From NCBI RefSeq assembly GCF_019649055.1, contig NW_026570323.1:62001-126000 (forward strand): a DNA stretch of 64,000 nucleotides, read 5' to 3'. The notes beneath the pieces were generated by a model, which saw nothing but the letters and a program-made list of their open reading frames with translations, was not told the origin of the DNA and made no database searches. Made by a program: the position numbers and the translations under genes. Below, piece after piece: positions 22,011 through 32,300 of this stretch. The DNA is from Paramacrobiotus metropolitanus. Lineage: Eukaryota > Tardigrada > Eutardigrada > Parachela > Macrobiotidae. The stretch's first letter is position 1; every line of letters begins with the position of its first letter.

Positions 22011-23477
22011 CTAGGCGTTTTTTGCCGGATTAAACGGCGGTCGATTACCCGCCGCCGACGCTGCACGCCTTTCTTCCAAGAACTTGCGCCGGCGCTCTGC
22101 CATCATCTGGTTCCCGGTGCGAATGTTATCCGGCCATTCAGACTGCGGCACCGACGGCCAACGGCATTCACTACTGATATGGCCATGTTCTGCACAGAAA
22201 TAGCACTGCGGGACAAAACGACGCGGTGGCGGATTTTGCATGGGCGGTCGCGGGCGAAATTCCATCGGCATTCCAGGCTGGAAATTCATGCCACCATCGG
22301 GCACCGGCGCGACTGCCGCATCCGCATAGGACTGCTTCGGTGGCGATTCCAAGGCACTGCTGGACGGCGCCACATCCGCTGACGACTGCATCCGTGGTCC
22401 GGAATTCCGATATCCGCCCCAGCGGCCGCTACCATAACCACTGTAACGACCAAAACCACGGCCACGTCCTGTATAAGGAGTCTGATAATACGGTACTATC
22501 GGAACCGCCGGCATGCCATTCTGACCTTGCATAGGTTTCAAGGCATGCACAACCGACGTTAAATCTCCTATTGACTTAGGATTTCGCGCAATAATAAAAT
22601 TCTGCATAACCGGAAAATTTCTAAAAGAATTCACCAGATACTGTACTTGTCGACACGGAGACATTTCCGGATCCACATCATCCATCAGGTCCGCCATCTG
22701 CTGAATAAACACATCAGCATCCATCAACCCGTCATACACAGCGGAGAATAACTGCTGTTCTGCGGAAAATTCCCGTCCTTCCGTCCCGAAACGCTGGAGA
22801 AGTCTGTCTCTCCAATCCTTAAATGTCCAGGATGCCGTGTCATACCGAGCCATCAGTTGGCCGTGAAACTTCTCTGCAGTGCCTTGTAAGGCGTAACTGA
22901 GCTGCACCATCTTCATCTGATCATCCCACTGGTTGAGTTTAGACACGGCGTCAAATTTCCCAAGGAAACTTTCGATGCGTTCATCTTTACGTCCTGCAAA
23001 ATGAGGAGTTTTCATCCGCATAGCTGGGCCACGTTCCTCAATAAACTCCACAGATGAGTCAGAGGTTACGGAATCCTTCGAAGGAGTATGCATCACTGAA
23101 CGGCCACGGAGTTCTTCTGTACGCGCACGCGGCAGAATCTGGTGCGCCTTTTCCACCGGAGCTGCAGATTTCTGCCGCTTCATCTTGTCAAAATCCTGTG
23201 CTAAGGAATCCACTTTTGCCGCCATCGTGGCCTTCCAGTCATCCATTTCCTGCATTTTGGAAGTAAAAGAAGACTCATGCTTCAGCAGCTGCCGTGTCAC
23301 CAGGCCAAAAGCGGAGTTAACGTCCTGTTGATGATGTTTCCACCGATCATCATTCTTCTTCTCCATTGACAATATATCCTGTTTCAAGGAATTACTCATC
23401 GTATTCATCGTACCAAGTATATTCCTCTCAAAGGATGTCAGGACATCTTTCAATGCGTCTGCTACACTATCCGACAT
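22011..23477 (-). CDS. gag: Gag with CCHC zinc knuckle (488 aa)
   Basis: The N-terminal 130 residues are helical or coiled-coil-like. A retrotransposon-gag capsid region follows at about 165-300 (MKTPHFAGRKDERIESFLGK; WTFKDWRDRLLQRFG). Then comes a Gly/Arg-rich linker and a single knuckle CYFCAEHGHISSEC (C-x2-C-x4-H-x4-C, about 425). It forms the particle and binds element RNA. Its start overlaps the end of the upstream 304-aa ORF, and pol follows after 23 bp. Confidence 0.88.
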   Translation of the reverse strand: MSDSVADALKDVLTSFERNILGTMNTMSNSLKQDILSMEKKNDDRWKHHQQDVNSAFGLVTRQLLKHESSFTSKMQEMDDWKATMAAKVDSLAQDFDKMKRQKSAAPVEKAHQILPRARTEELRGRSVMHTPSKDSVTSDSSVEFIEERGPAMRMKTPHFAGRKDERIESFLGKFDAVSKLNQWDDQMKMVQLSYALQGTAEKFHGQLMARYDTASWTFKDWRDRLLQRFGTEGREFSAEQQLFSAVYDGLMDADVFIQQMADLMDDVDPEMSPCRQVQYLVNSFRNFPVMQNFIIARNPKSIGDLTSVVHALKPMQGQNGMPAVPIVPYYQTPYTGRGRGFGRYSGYGSGRWGGYRNSGPRMQSSADVAPSSSALESPPKQSYADAAVAPVPDGGMNFQPGMPMEFRPRPPMQNPPPRRFVPQCYFCAEHGHISSECRWPSVPQSEWPDNIRTGNQMMAERRRKFLEERRAASAAGNRPPFNPAKNA

Positions 23478-24376
23478 ATCTGCGGCTGAACTGGCGCACT
23501 GGCATTCTGTACAGAAATAGGAACCGTGCTGGAAATGGGATGCATCTGTGCACTCACCGTATACGTAGAGGAAACTGATCCTGATGAAGGAATTGATGTA
23601 CTGTAGGTTGTAGTGACAGTAGGCAGAGAAACTGCAGAGACCGTCACCGGGTTTCCGAAACTGGAATTCACAACCATCCGTAATGGAGAGGATGTCGTCG
23701 CAGTGGAAGTTCCAATTCCAGCAGAAGTAACTGGCGCCTGCATAGCGGCTGGCAACGTCAAGTTGTTCATCACAAACTGATTCACCACCGGAAGCGACCG
23801 GAGGGGAGATCCAATTCCAAATGGAATGGAATTCGGAAATGAAAAATTTCCAATTCGGTTCTTCGACGCCGAACGCAGCTCGTATGGGTTCGCTCCGAAT
23901 CCTACGTCTGATTCCAGGAATCCCGTATTCTGCAAGTCGTTTCCATCAACTTCTTCTTCTGTATCAGAAAGTTCATCCGAAATAATATTGGGATCCGCGG
24001 TTTGTTTCTTCTGAAAGACAGAATCCACGTCTGAATCAATACGTGCATTTCGTTCCTCTGCCGTCTCCACAGGAGCTGCAGGTGCAAGAGGTTCTTCGGC
24101 CAATGTCTCAATTTCTTCCTGAACAGGAGTCACAGGTTTCTTTGGCGGACTGCGGAACATCTTGCTGCTTCTAGCAAAAATACCGACAGAAAGCTGAATG
24201 GGATCCGCAGACGATAGCACTGTCACAGACGCTGTGGCTGCACTCGTAGTCACAATCACTGGGATATTGAGCTTCTTCACGTTTCCTGTCTTAGGAACTC
24301 TGGGTTTCCGGACTTTCTTCACAGGAGTTACTCTGAGAAGTCCACTACGAGTACGAGGACGATCGCTCGCTTCCAT
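23462..24376 (-). CDS. Pre-gag ORF of the Gypsy element (304 aa, unknown)
   Basis: First ORF after the 5' LTR. It has a basic N-terminus (RPRTRSGLLRVTPVKKVRK), an acidic middle (DELSDTEEEVDGND) and a Ser/Thr/Val/Pro-rich C-terminal half that is probably disordered. It overlaps gag by 16 bp, suggesting coupled expression. It could be a matrix-like or leader part of Gag; no family was recognised. Confidence 0.6.
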   Translation of the reverse strand: MEASDRPRTRSGLLRVTPVKKVRKPRVPKTGNVKKLNIPVIVTTSAATASVTVLSSADPIQLSVGIFARSSKMFRSPPKKPVTPVQEEIETLAEEPLAPAAPVETAEERNARIDSDVDSVFQKKQTADPNIISDELSDTEEEVDGNDLQNTGFLESDVGFGANPYELRSASKNRIGNFSFPNSIPFGIGSPLRSLPVVNQFVMNNLTLPAAMQAPVTSAGIGTSTATTSSPLRMVVNSSFGNPVTVSAVSLPTVTTTYSTSIPSSGSVSSTYTVSAQMHPISSTVPISVQNASAPVQPQICRIV

Positions 24377-24436
24377 CCAGGAAATACCACAGAACTAACT
24401 ACTGTTCTCTCCGAAAGGCGATAGAATTCGTACTTG

Positions 24437-24448
24437 CCAGGAGCGCCA
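24437..24448 (-). promoter_or_regulatory. Putative primer-binding site
   Basis: On the minus strand, two bases inside the 5' LTR, the sequence reads TGGCGCTCCTGG. It starts with TGG, as required to pair with a tRNA CCA end; the tRNA was not identified. Confidence 0.5.
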
Positions 24449-24450
24449 AG

Positions 24451-24705
24451 TGTAGTGGTTTGCCCCGGGACTACACTTATCCCATACAAAGGGGGCTCAT
24501 AATTATGATAATAATTACGTTTCTTATTCGAATATAATTAATTCAACCAGAACTGAGTCACCTTTTCCACTTTTATCATCAAAATAACATCAAAATCAGA
24601 ATTAATAAAAGTAGCCAAAATCATCATAAGGCAACTGATTAGTGAGCATTCATTCTAATACCGAATTCTATGATGAAGTACAGTAATATCATCAGCAGCG
24701 CTACA
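24451..24705 (-). repeat. 5' LTR of the minus-strand Gypsy element
   Basis: 255-bp partner of 15,270-15,524, with TGT...ACA ends. Confidence 0.92.
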
Positions 24706-24797
24706 GCATAGTATCCAGCGGGAGCAAATTCAGATCAATATTCTATGTTCTGACCTCGGAGGATCTTTTCTGCTGATTAAGTGTACGGCGTTGTGAT
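24706..24797. repeat. 92-bp direct repeat flanking the minus-strand LTR element (right copy)
   Basis: Identical by eye to 15,178-15,269. It is followed directly by what appears to be the 3' untranslated tail of a LINE (24,798 onward, minus strand). Confidence 0.85.
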
Positions 24798-25290
24798 GTT
24801 AATTATTTCTTTGTAAGCTGAATAGGTATACATAAGGTTAATAATCTGTTTCCGCTGCTTGTTAAATTTGTAATGTAATGTTTCTTTTGTGGCTGTTAGA
24901 TTGTTTTTTGAAAGAAATGAAAATTAATCGCACAATACTTATTTACTATGACAAAGCGAGCTTCGCTCAACAATAACAATCAAATGAAGAATTCGTCCCA
25001 GATTCCCAATTAACATGAGAAGGGACTGTGCATAACACACTCATAGCATTACCACGCATAATCTCCAAACTTATACGCTGAAACAAAAAACAAGTAGAGC
25101 GACTCTCGCCCGTCCTTAAAAACAACTTCTTACCAATCTCCTTTAAAGTAACAATGCCAGTCTCACACCAAGTGCCAAAAGTCTCACATGCAAAGGCAAC
25201 AAAATTACAACGATCAGTAAACTCCTTGTATTTTCCAATCTTCTCACGGCAAGCCTGTTCGGCAGCGGCACCAGCACACTTTGTTTTTGT
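24798..25290 (-). mobile_element. LINE 3' end: C-terminal fragment of an ORF2-like protein and 3' UTR
   Basis: On the minus strand an open frame of about 105 codons ends at a TGA at 24,967-24,969. It contains CNFVAFACETFGTWCETG, then LKEIGKKL, RTGESRSTCFLFQRISLEI and MRGNAMSVL. From memory this resembles the conserved C-terminus of reverse-transcriptase ORFs of LINE-like elements (ETLG...K.IG.R...TG..R...FLFQR.S.AIQRGNA). The rest of the LINE is missing upstream (5' truncation is typical). 24,798-24,966 would be its 3' UTR. A more damaged copy lies at 56,690-56,850. Confidence 0.6.
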
Positions 25291-25369
25291 ATTCGCTCAT
25301 CAATAAGAAGTACGTAGTAAAGTTAATGTCATTAATAACCCCCAAAGTTGCAATTCAGCAGGATGCATG

Positions 25370-25700
25370 AAGGATGCTAAAAAGATACTGATGGATACGA
25401 TAAGTTACTGTGGCTTTCGAAGATGATACACATGGAAACATCACATATTATTCTGCACGTATCGCGGACATTGTTAATAATTGTAGTCATTATTTTGATT
25501 AGCGTTTCCCAAAGTTCTTTCTTTATGTATCCTCCATGTATCCCGTTGATATTCTTTGGTTTTCTCAGGCTTTTTAAGTTTCTTAGTGGGATGAATTCGT
25601 AAAAGATACTGTAGAGATACTGTGAAATACGGCAATGAACGTAAAGGTAAAAAAAAGTTGAGATACATGAGGGATATGTAGAGGATACCATGGAATACGG
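25370..25700. repeat. GTATCC/GGATAC foldback repeat, copy 3
   Basis: Contains the words of the copies at 6,960-7,525 in both orientations: GGATGCATGAAGGATGC, ATGTATCCTCCATGTATCCCG, GAGGATACCATGGAATACGG. An AAACC/GGTTT-type tract lies in the middle. Non-coding. Confidence 0.5.
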
Positions 25701-26388
25701 CGCGATACATACATCGCAAATAAGTATGAACCAGGCATCGAAGAATTTAACGTGTTCGAAGTCATCTATACCTAGTTATATGAGGAACTGAACTAAACGG
25801 CATCGCCGCATCGGGTCCACCAGTCGACCATACGTGTTGCCGGTTATAGCGTAGCATTTCAGCGTAGACGGGATCATGCGAGTGCAGTGCGTACAACCAC
25901 CGACCCCGCTGAACCGAGCGAATGTAGATCAGTGGTGGCAAGCGACAGAATAATACGACTAAAGAAAGACAGCGACAGAAACTGTAAACTGTGTAAACTG
26001 TAAACCAAACTCGCATATCGTTGGAATGATCAGCACACTTAAACGCTGATAACTATCGTACAACACTTTATGAACATAACACGACAGTGACTACACTGAC
26101 TTATTTCAAATCGGTATCAAGCCTGTGTTCCGTTGTAACATGCACTTAAATTTTCGGTGGTAGTTCTTAAATGTTCGGGATTATTGGTGGTACAACGTTC
26201 TGACTTATTTCCCTTTACTGTTATAATACTGTATATGTTTATGACTTCCACGCAATTTTCCAGACAGCTTCTTCCGAACACGAAGCGGAAGCCCTGGTAC
26301 CAGCTCGATATACAGTGTGCCAGCGTCCGTCCTGATTTCCCTTTCCCATTTACAATCTTTCTGAACATTCCTTGAGCCTACAGCCGAA
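25701..26388. other. Upstream region of the host gene at 26,389
   Basis: No other gene recognised. It should hold the promoter and 5' UTR of the three-exon host gene, but I could not identify a clear TATA box or initiator. Confidence 0.35.
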
Positions 26389-29300
26389 ATGGCGCATTTA
26401 TCCTTCTTTACTGCGAAAATCATTGAGCTTCTAAAGAGTTCCGAAAGTATAACCGCAGTATTGAAAGGTAAGAGCATCCGAATTGGACGGCGTTAAATGT
26501 TAAGCAATGGAAGCCAGGCGTAAACAGACGCAATTTAATCACTTACCGTTTTAGAGTTGCACGTGCAACACAAAACTTTTGTTTCGTTGCATGTATACCA
26601 GTTTGTTCCACATATTTACAGCACATTTGTGAAGAGAACGAACGAAGTCTCATTTACCAGTTTTTTTGCAATATAAAACAGCTGGGTGAAAAAGTCTCCA
26701 GAATGTCAGCAATGGTAAAAAAACTGGCACGGCTGTATGTTAGCAAATAAATTAACATCTGTCTTCTGTACATGTGGCTACGTGTGTGCACCAAACAAAA
26801 AATTATTATTACAACAGGATTCAAGAGAATGATTATATGAAGCTTTCAAAAACCGAGCTAACGGAAATCAGCCAGCAGGTGTTTTATCTTGTGGATGAAC
26901 ACGGCGCTCATAAATCTATCAGGATTTTTAAATAATTGTAAAACTGCATGTACGTACATTGGTACATGCACTGTGTATAGGGGGCAAAAGTAAACGTGTT
27001 CCACCGTTCCCTTGTACTGCTGCCGTCACCCGACTGGAGTTTGACGTTGTGGCTGAACATGGCGCTTACGTACCGCGCCAGATTTAACCATATGTATTGC
27101 CGTAACGTCACACTCCAGGCGGGTGACGGCAGCAGTACAGGGGAACGGTGGAACGCGTTTACTTTCGCCCCTTATACAAGCCTGTCACGTCATATTTCTG
27201 TCCCATTTAAACACAACGACAAATAAAAATTCTACCGTAAATACGCGCTATCTGTGTCTTTACGATAGAAATTACGGAACAAGCGTGTACGTACCTGCTG
27301 TACGTATTGGAGCGGTACAGTTTTACATTCACTTCTGTTTTTGTCTGTGTCGTTGTAATTTCCCGAAAGGCGCAAATTGATCAGTTACTGATTATAGAAT
27401 TTCTATAAATTAAACAGATATTTCGCGCTGAGCCAACTTTATTACATCCATTTTTTTTTAATTTTTATGGTGCACAAATTAACACAAAACACATTTTGTA
27501 AGTGTTGCTCTTACAAAAGTTAAATATCATACATTTACTACTAACTCTGTTTGGATATTATTCGTAACTGGATAAGCAGTATTCACGGTATAATACCGTA
27601 TATGTACCGGTGTCGGAACGCAATCATTTTTATTCCCCTTAATAACAAGTAACACGTATCAGCGAATATGTACATACGTAAAAATGCAGAACAACATATA
27701 GATATTGGCGATCTGCGGTACATCACCGCTTCCGCTAATATGAAGCACCGTAGTACTGTTACTTCTACTTCGTAATTGTGCAAAACTGTCAATACTGAAT
27801 TTTATATTTTTCCAGATTTCAAAAGTGTTATGAATCTGCTCATCCGGGAGCTTGACGAGGAAGGACAATGCATGCTGGCCGCCTTAATCAAGGACTACAC
27901 GGCTCTACTAGTGGCAACAAAACGGTTCTCCGTCAGTTCCCAGAGGAAGGTGGCGCGTGCCACAACGTTAGGCGCATTATGCGGCAGCGTGGACAAGAAC
28001 GATGTGGACAGTCTCCTTAAGCAAACAGGCGATACGCTGGAATCACTTGTAAAAGTGGACTGCAGACTGCGGGAAAAGTACCCGAAAGCGTCCAGTGCGA
28101 AGCGTTTTCGGGACGCGATGGCTGGTGAGTTATGAATACCTTTATAGTAATTACCTTAAGTATTTGCAATGTTCAGTGATGTGCCATTACGGGTACCACG
28201 TCAATTCGCCGATCTACAATAGCGCTGACCGAAAATTCGCTTTTCTGCTAAACTGTTGACCGACATGTGAGCGGGGGTTCACTAGCGTTCACACTCGTGA
28301 CGCTACGCGCCACTGGATTACGTGTCTGTGTTGTGTCTCGCTTCTGATTGGCTCGCGCTTTATTAGTGGGCGCGGCATAGCACGTGCTGCACAGTGTTGC
28401 ACAGTGTGGAATTGGCTCTACGTTTTACGATCGAGCTGCGCCGATCAGTATGGATTTTCTGTGCTCCAGACTTTTCAATATTAAAAAGTCAGCTATACGC
28501 GGTGCGACGTTTTGTGTTTCCGCATAGTTCGCTACACTTTCGCGTAGCTCACTCCACAGGATAGATCCCGTTTCTGTCTCTGTCTCTGGATCCATTCTGG
28601 ATCTAGCATTAGATGGTAGCAGAGCCGATAGCGGTTCTCTTGACTGAAGTGATTTTGATTTGAATTGTGTCAGGCAAAATTGGCCTGTTATATGACGTGA
28701 TATCCGTGACCAGTAAGGCACAGGTCTGTACAGACAGCAAAGCGCACACCACAAGCGGTGCAATTTCCTCAACCGAACGCGGATTTCCAGCTTTGGTTTT
28801 CGGTACAGTGTCTTCAGCGAAGACCTGTGCTGTTTCCTCAGCTGTGCAAGAGTGCAAGAGTTCAGTCGGCAGTGTTCCTCGGTACGGAGTCTTCAGCGAA
28901 GACCCGTGCTGGTGTCACTGTTACTCGGCAAGGATTCAGCGAATCCTAAGCCGTGGGCCACAAGCGGCGAAGCGCCAAAAGGGGCGCACGGGAAAAGACC
29001 AGATCAGACTCCTCCAAACTGGAGTAGAGCATTACTGTTGCTACGGCACAGCCGGCACAGTAGCAGACTGATAGCGCGAGGCACGCTACGGAACAGCGGC
29101 GACGCGGGAGCGGATCGTGGAAGAAGAATCTGGATCATTCGGATCATTTTCCCGTGGAACGGACGGTTAACAGGTAGAAAACCGCTATTAATTACGGGAT
29201 TGGTTAGACGGTAAAATTGTCAAATTTCATTGGTCCGTACTGAGCTGAGCATAGACGTAGGCGGAGTTTTGCACACGGTGCGCATGTCTGGCCGTTGACC

Positions 29301-32300
29301 GTGACGTCAGGCAGATATAAATTTTAAACGGAGGAACGTGATTGGTCGGTTACCCGAGCCGTGATTGGTCGAAAACTGAACTGAATAAATTGAACTAGCA
29401 GACCAATAGGAAACAGGTAAACAACGTAAATGGGGTTTTTCCGTTGAACTTGAACGGTAATGAGAAATTTGAATTGAAACGGGATATTTGAAAAGGAAAG
29501 TGACCTTTTGAGCTAGAACAAAGGAAAAGTGACCTTTGATTGAATTGAGCTGAAAAGTGACTTTTTAACAGAAATTGAGCTGAAAAGTGACCTTTAACTT
29601 AAATTGAGTTAGAAAGTGACCTTTGAGCTGAATTGAGTTTGGAAGTGACCTTTAAGACCAGAAAGTGACCTTTGACTTTGGAAAGTGACCTTTATTAAAA
29701 AGTTGGAACTGAATAATTTGACTTTAAAAGTGACCTTTAAGACCTGAAACTTACCAAAAGTGACCTTTTTAACGAAGTTGAAATCCAGTCGATTAGTAGT
29801 ACAGCGATATCATCAGCTGTAGAATTTCATTCGTGTTCTGAGCAATAAAAACGCTCTCAAAAATAGTCTGAAAAGTGATCTTTAGGGCAAATCTCTCGAA
29901 GTTTTTATCGAAAAAGTGACCTTTGAAGCAGAACTTAGTTGAATTTTTCAACTGAAAAGTGACCTTTAAAAGGGACTTAGAAAATTTCGCAGAATAAGGT
30001 GACCTTTAAGACAATTCAATAAACCATACAATAACGTGTGTGTGAGAACAATTGACAGGAGCGTCCAAGTTATCCGATCAACATGGATAAAGACAACGAA
30101 CAGCCGACATCTACTGGCAGTCAGGGAAGCACAAGCTCCCGCAGCTCACAGCAAGGTGCACCAAATCCGTACAAGAAAGATTTGCACACATACTCACGTC
30201 CAGTGGGACATGAGCGGAACACTCGAGCGCCCAAGGCATTCGAGAAAAAGGATTCGCGAGGCTCTGATAGCACTTATCAGAAGGCGCTCGAGGCGGTCGC
30301 CAACCAGGAAAGTTCCAGTGACGACCATAAGCAAACTCCCGCGTCCGCAGCGGGAGGAAAGCCGATGAACCAGACAAAGGCCACTGGGGAGGATCGATCC
30401 ACAGAAAAAGAAGTGGAAGCAGTGGGAACATCACAGTTGGATGTCACCACTGTCAGAATCGATGAGCAGGATAAGAATGTGAACCTGGCTCAAACGGATA
30501 TTGGAAACACAAAGGTCACCGAAGAGGAATTGACTGAACTTGGATTGGATGACCTTTCACTGAACGACAAGACTGCAGGTGATGACCTTTGGGCAACTCC
30601 AATGGTCTCAGACGAATCGAATGAATCGTACTTCACAGATGATGAAACGACGATGAATATGTCATTCCAATCGGCAATGAGACAAGCTGACTGTGCGGAA
30701 GGGATAACACCTTTCAAAGATATACCGGAGCACCTTATTGAACGGACACAAACAGGAAAGGTCATCAATGTCCGACCGCTATCACCGAACAGTCCCACAA
30801 CAACCCTGAGGAGACGCGTCAGTGAACTGGAAAACGAACTTGAAACCGATGAGCGACAGGCGGATAAACGGAAACAGGAATATCGAGAAAGACTGACGGC
30901 ACTTGAGACACGTCTCTTCGATTTGGAACAGCAACAGGATGACCGATGACCTTCAAAGTGCTGCAGACGGCTGGAAAGTGAAATACGAAAACAAAAGGAG
31001 ATGGCAGAAGAATATTTGAAAATGGTAGATGACAGAGAAATGGAAGGTCATCTCGCAGTCAATGACCTTAACGAAAGTATGTCGGAAGAATCAGCAGAAA
31101 GGTCACGACACTTAGCCGAATTGAAGGACGAATGTGACTCATTGAAACAAAAGGTCACCGAAGCTGAAGCTAAGAGGGACGAATACGCGATCAAACTCGC
31201 CGAAGCCTCTCAACGATTGTTGGCAAATACCACTGAAGTATTTAAGCTCAGAAACGATCTGAAGCTCCGAGAGGAGAATATCGGAATACTCCAACGAGAA
31301 TCGAAAGGTCATCAGAGGAGAGCTGATGAAGCCGTTCAAGCGGCTAAGGATCTGAGGGACCTTACAGCCACCGAAGGCGTGAGGCTGAGCAACGAGATAA
31401 AGCAGGTTACGGAAGAGAATGGGGCGTTGAAAGAAAACATCGAAAAGGTCACCGAAGAGAACAAAGAATTGAAAGAAACTGCCAAGACGTTAGCCGAACA
31501 AGGCTTAAGTTGGGAGCGAGAAGCGCGCCTTCTGGACACAAAGGTCACGGCGCTCGAATTGAAAGACAAAGAGTGGAAACAAATGGTTCATCAGAAGACA
31601 CAAGAGAGTATCAAACTCAACACGGAGTTGATAGATATGACTCAAACGGTAATGACGGGAGAAGATGAAGTCACCCAGACAAAGAATCAGCTGAAAGCGG
31701 CAGCTGAGGAATATTTGAAATTGGAAAAAGATATGACCCAGTTGGCAGAACACATTAAGAAAGTGGAGAACGACACTGAAAAGGTCGTTCAGGAGAAAAC
31801 GTTTCAGCTCCACCATCACATGTTAAAGGTCAACCAGGAAAATCAGGACTTGAGAGTCGAGAAAGAGCAATGGGAGTTAAAGATTAAACGTCTCGAGGAC
31901 GAGAACAAGGCTCTCAGCAGGTCCAATAAACACAAGGATGAACAGCTCTTACAATATGGAGTTAAGACGACAACGGTGGAATCGCCGCCGCCCAGTTACA
32001 GTAAGGCACATGAAACGGGCACGGGCAAAAGCTTCCACTTTGAAATGCCATTACGAACTGGCACTGGCAAAGGAAGCATTAGAACGGAACGAAATGGCGA
32101 AAAGGTCAAGGACAACGAAGAGCCACCGTCGGAAAGTTATCCGCATATGAGCCGAGGTGACCCTTCACAGTTTCCCCCACACATCGAAACGAACGTGTTC
32201 ATCGACGAAAGGCACCGAGACAGACCGTCGAGTCGCCAAGAGCGCCCAAGGAAGTCCCGCTACGCAAAGGAGAGGCGAAATACAAACGATGACGAAAGTA

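Larger units (their letters stand above)
15270..24705 (-). mobile_element. Ty3/Gypsy-type LTR retroelement, apparently whole
   Basis: Total length 9,436 bp with 255-bp LTRs that begin TGTAGTGG and end CTACA. I see one difference between the LTRs, so the insertion is young. On the minus strand the order is 5' LTR, primer site, short ORF, gag, pol (protease-RT-RNaseH-integrase), two further ORFs, polypurine tract, 3' LTR. The integrase after RNase H gives the Ty3/Gypsy order. All main ORFs are open, and the element looks whole. The clade was not assigned. Confidence 0.9.

Noticed and set aside
29460-30012. CRISPR-like regular repeats
   Set aside because: Repeat unit is only 8-9 nt with irregular spacers, in a retroelement leader of a eukaryote.
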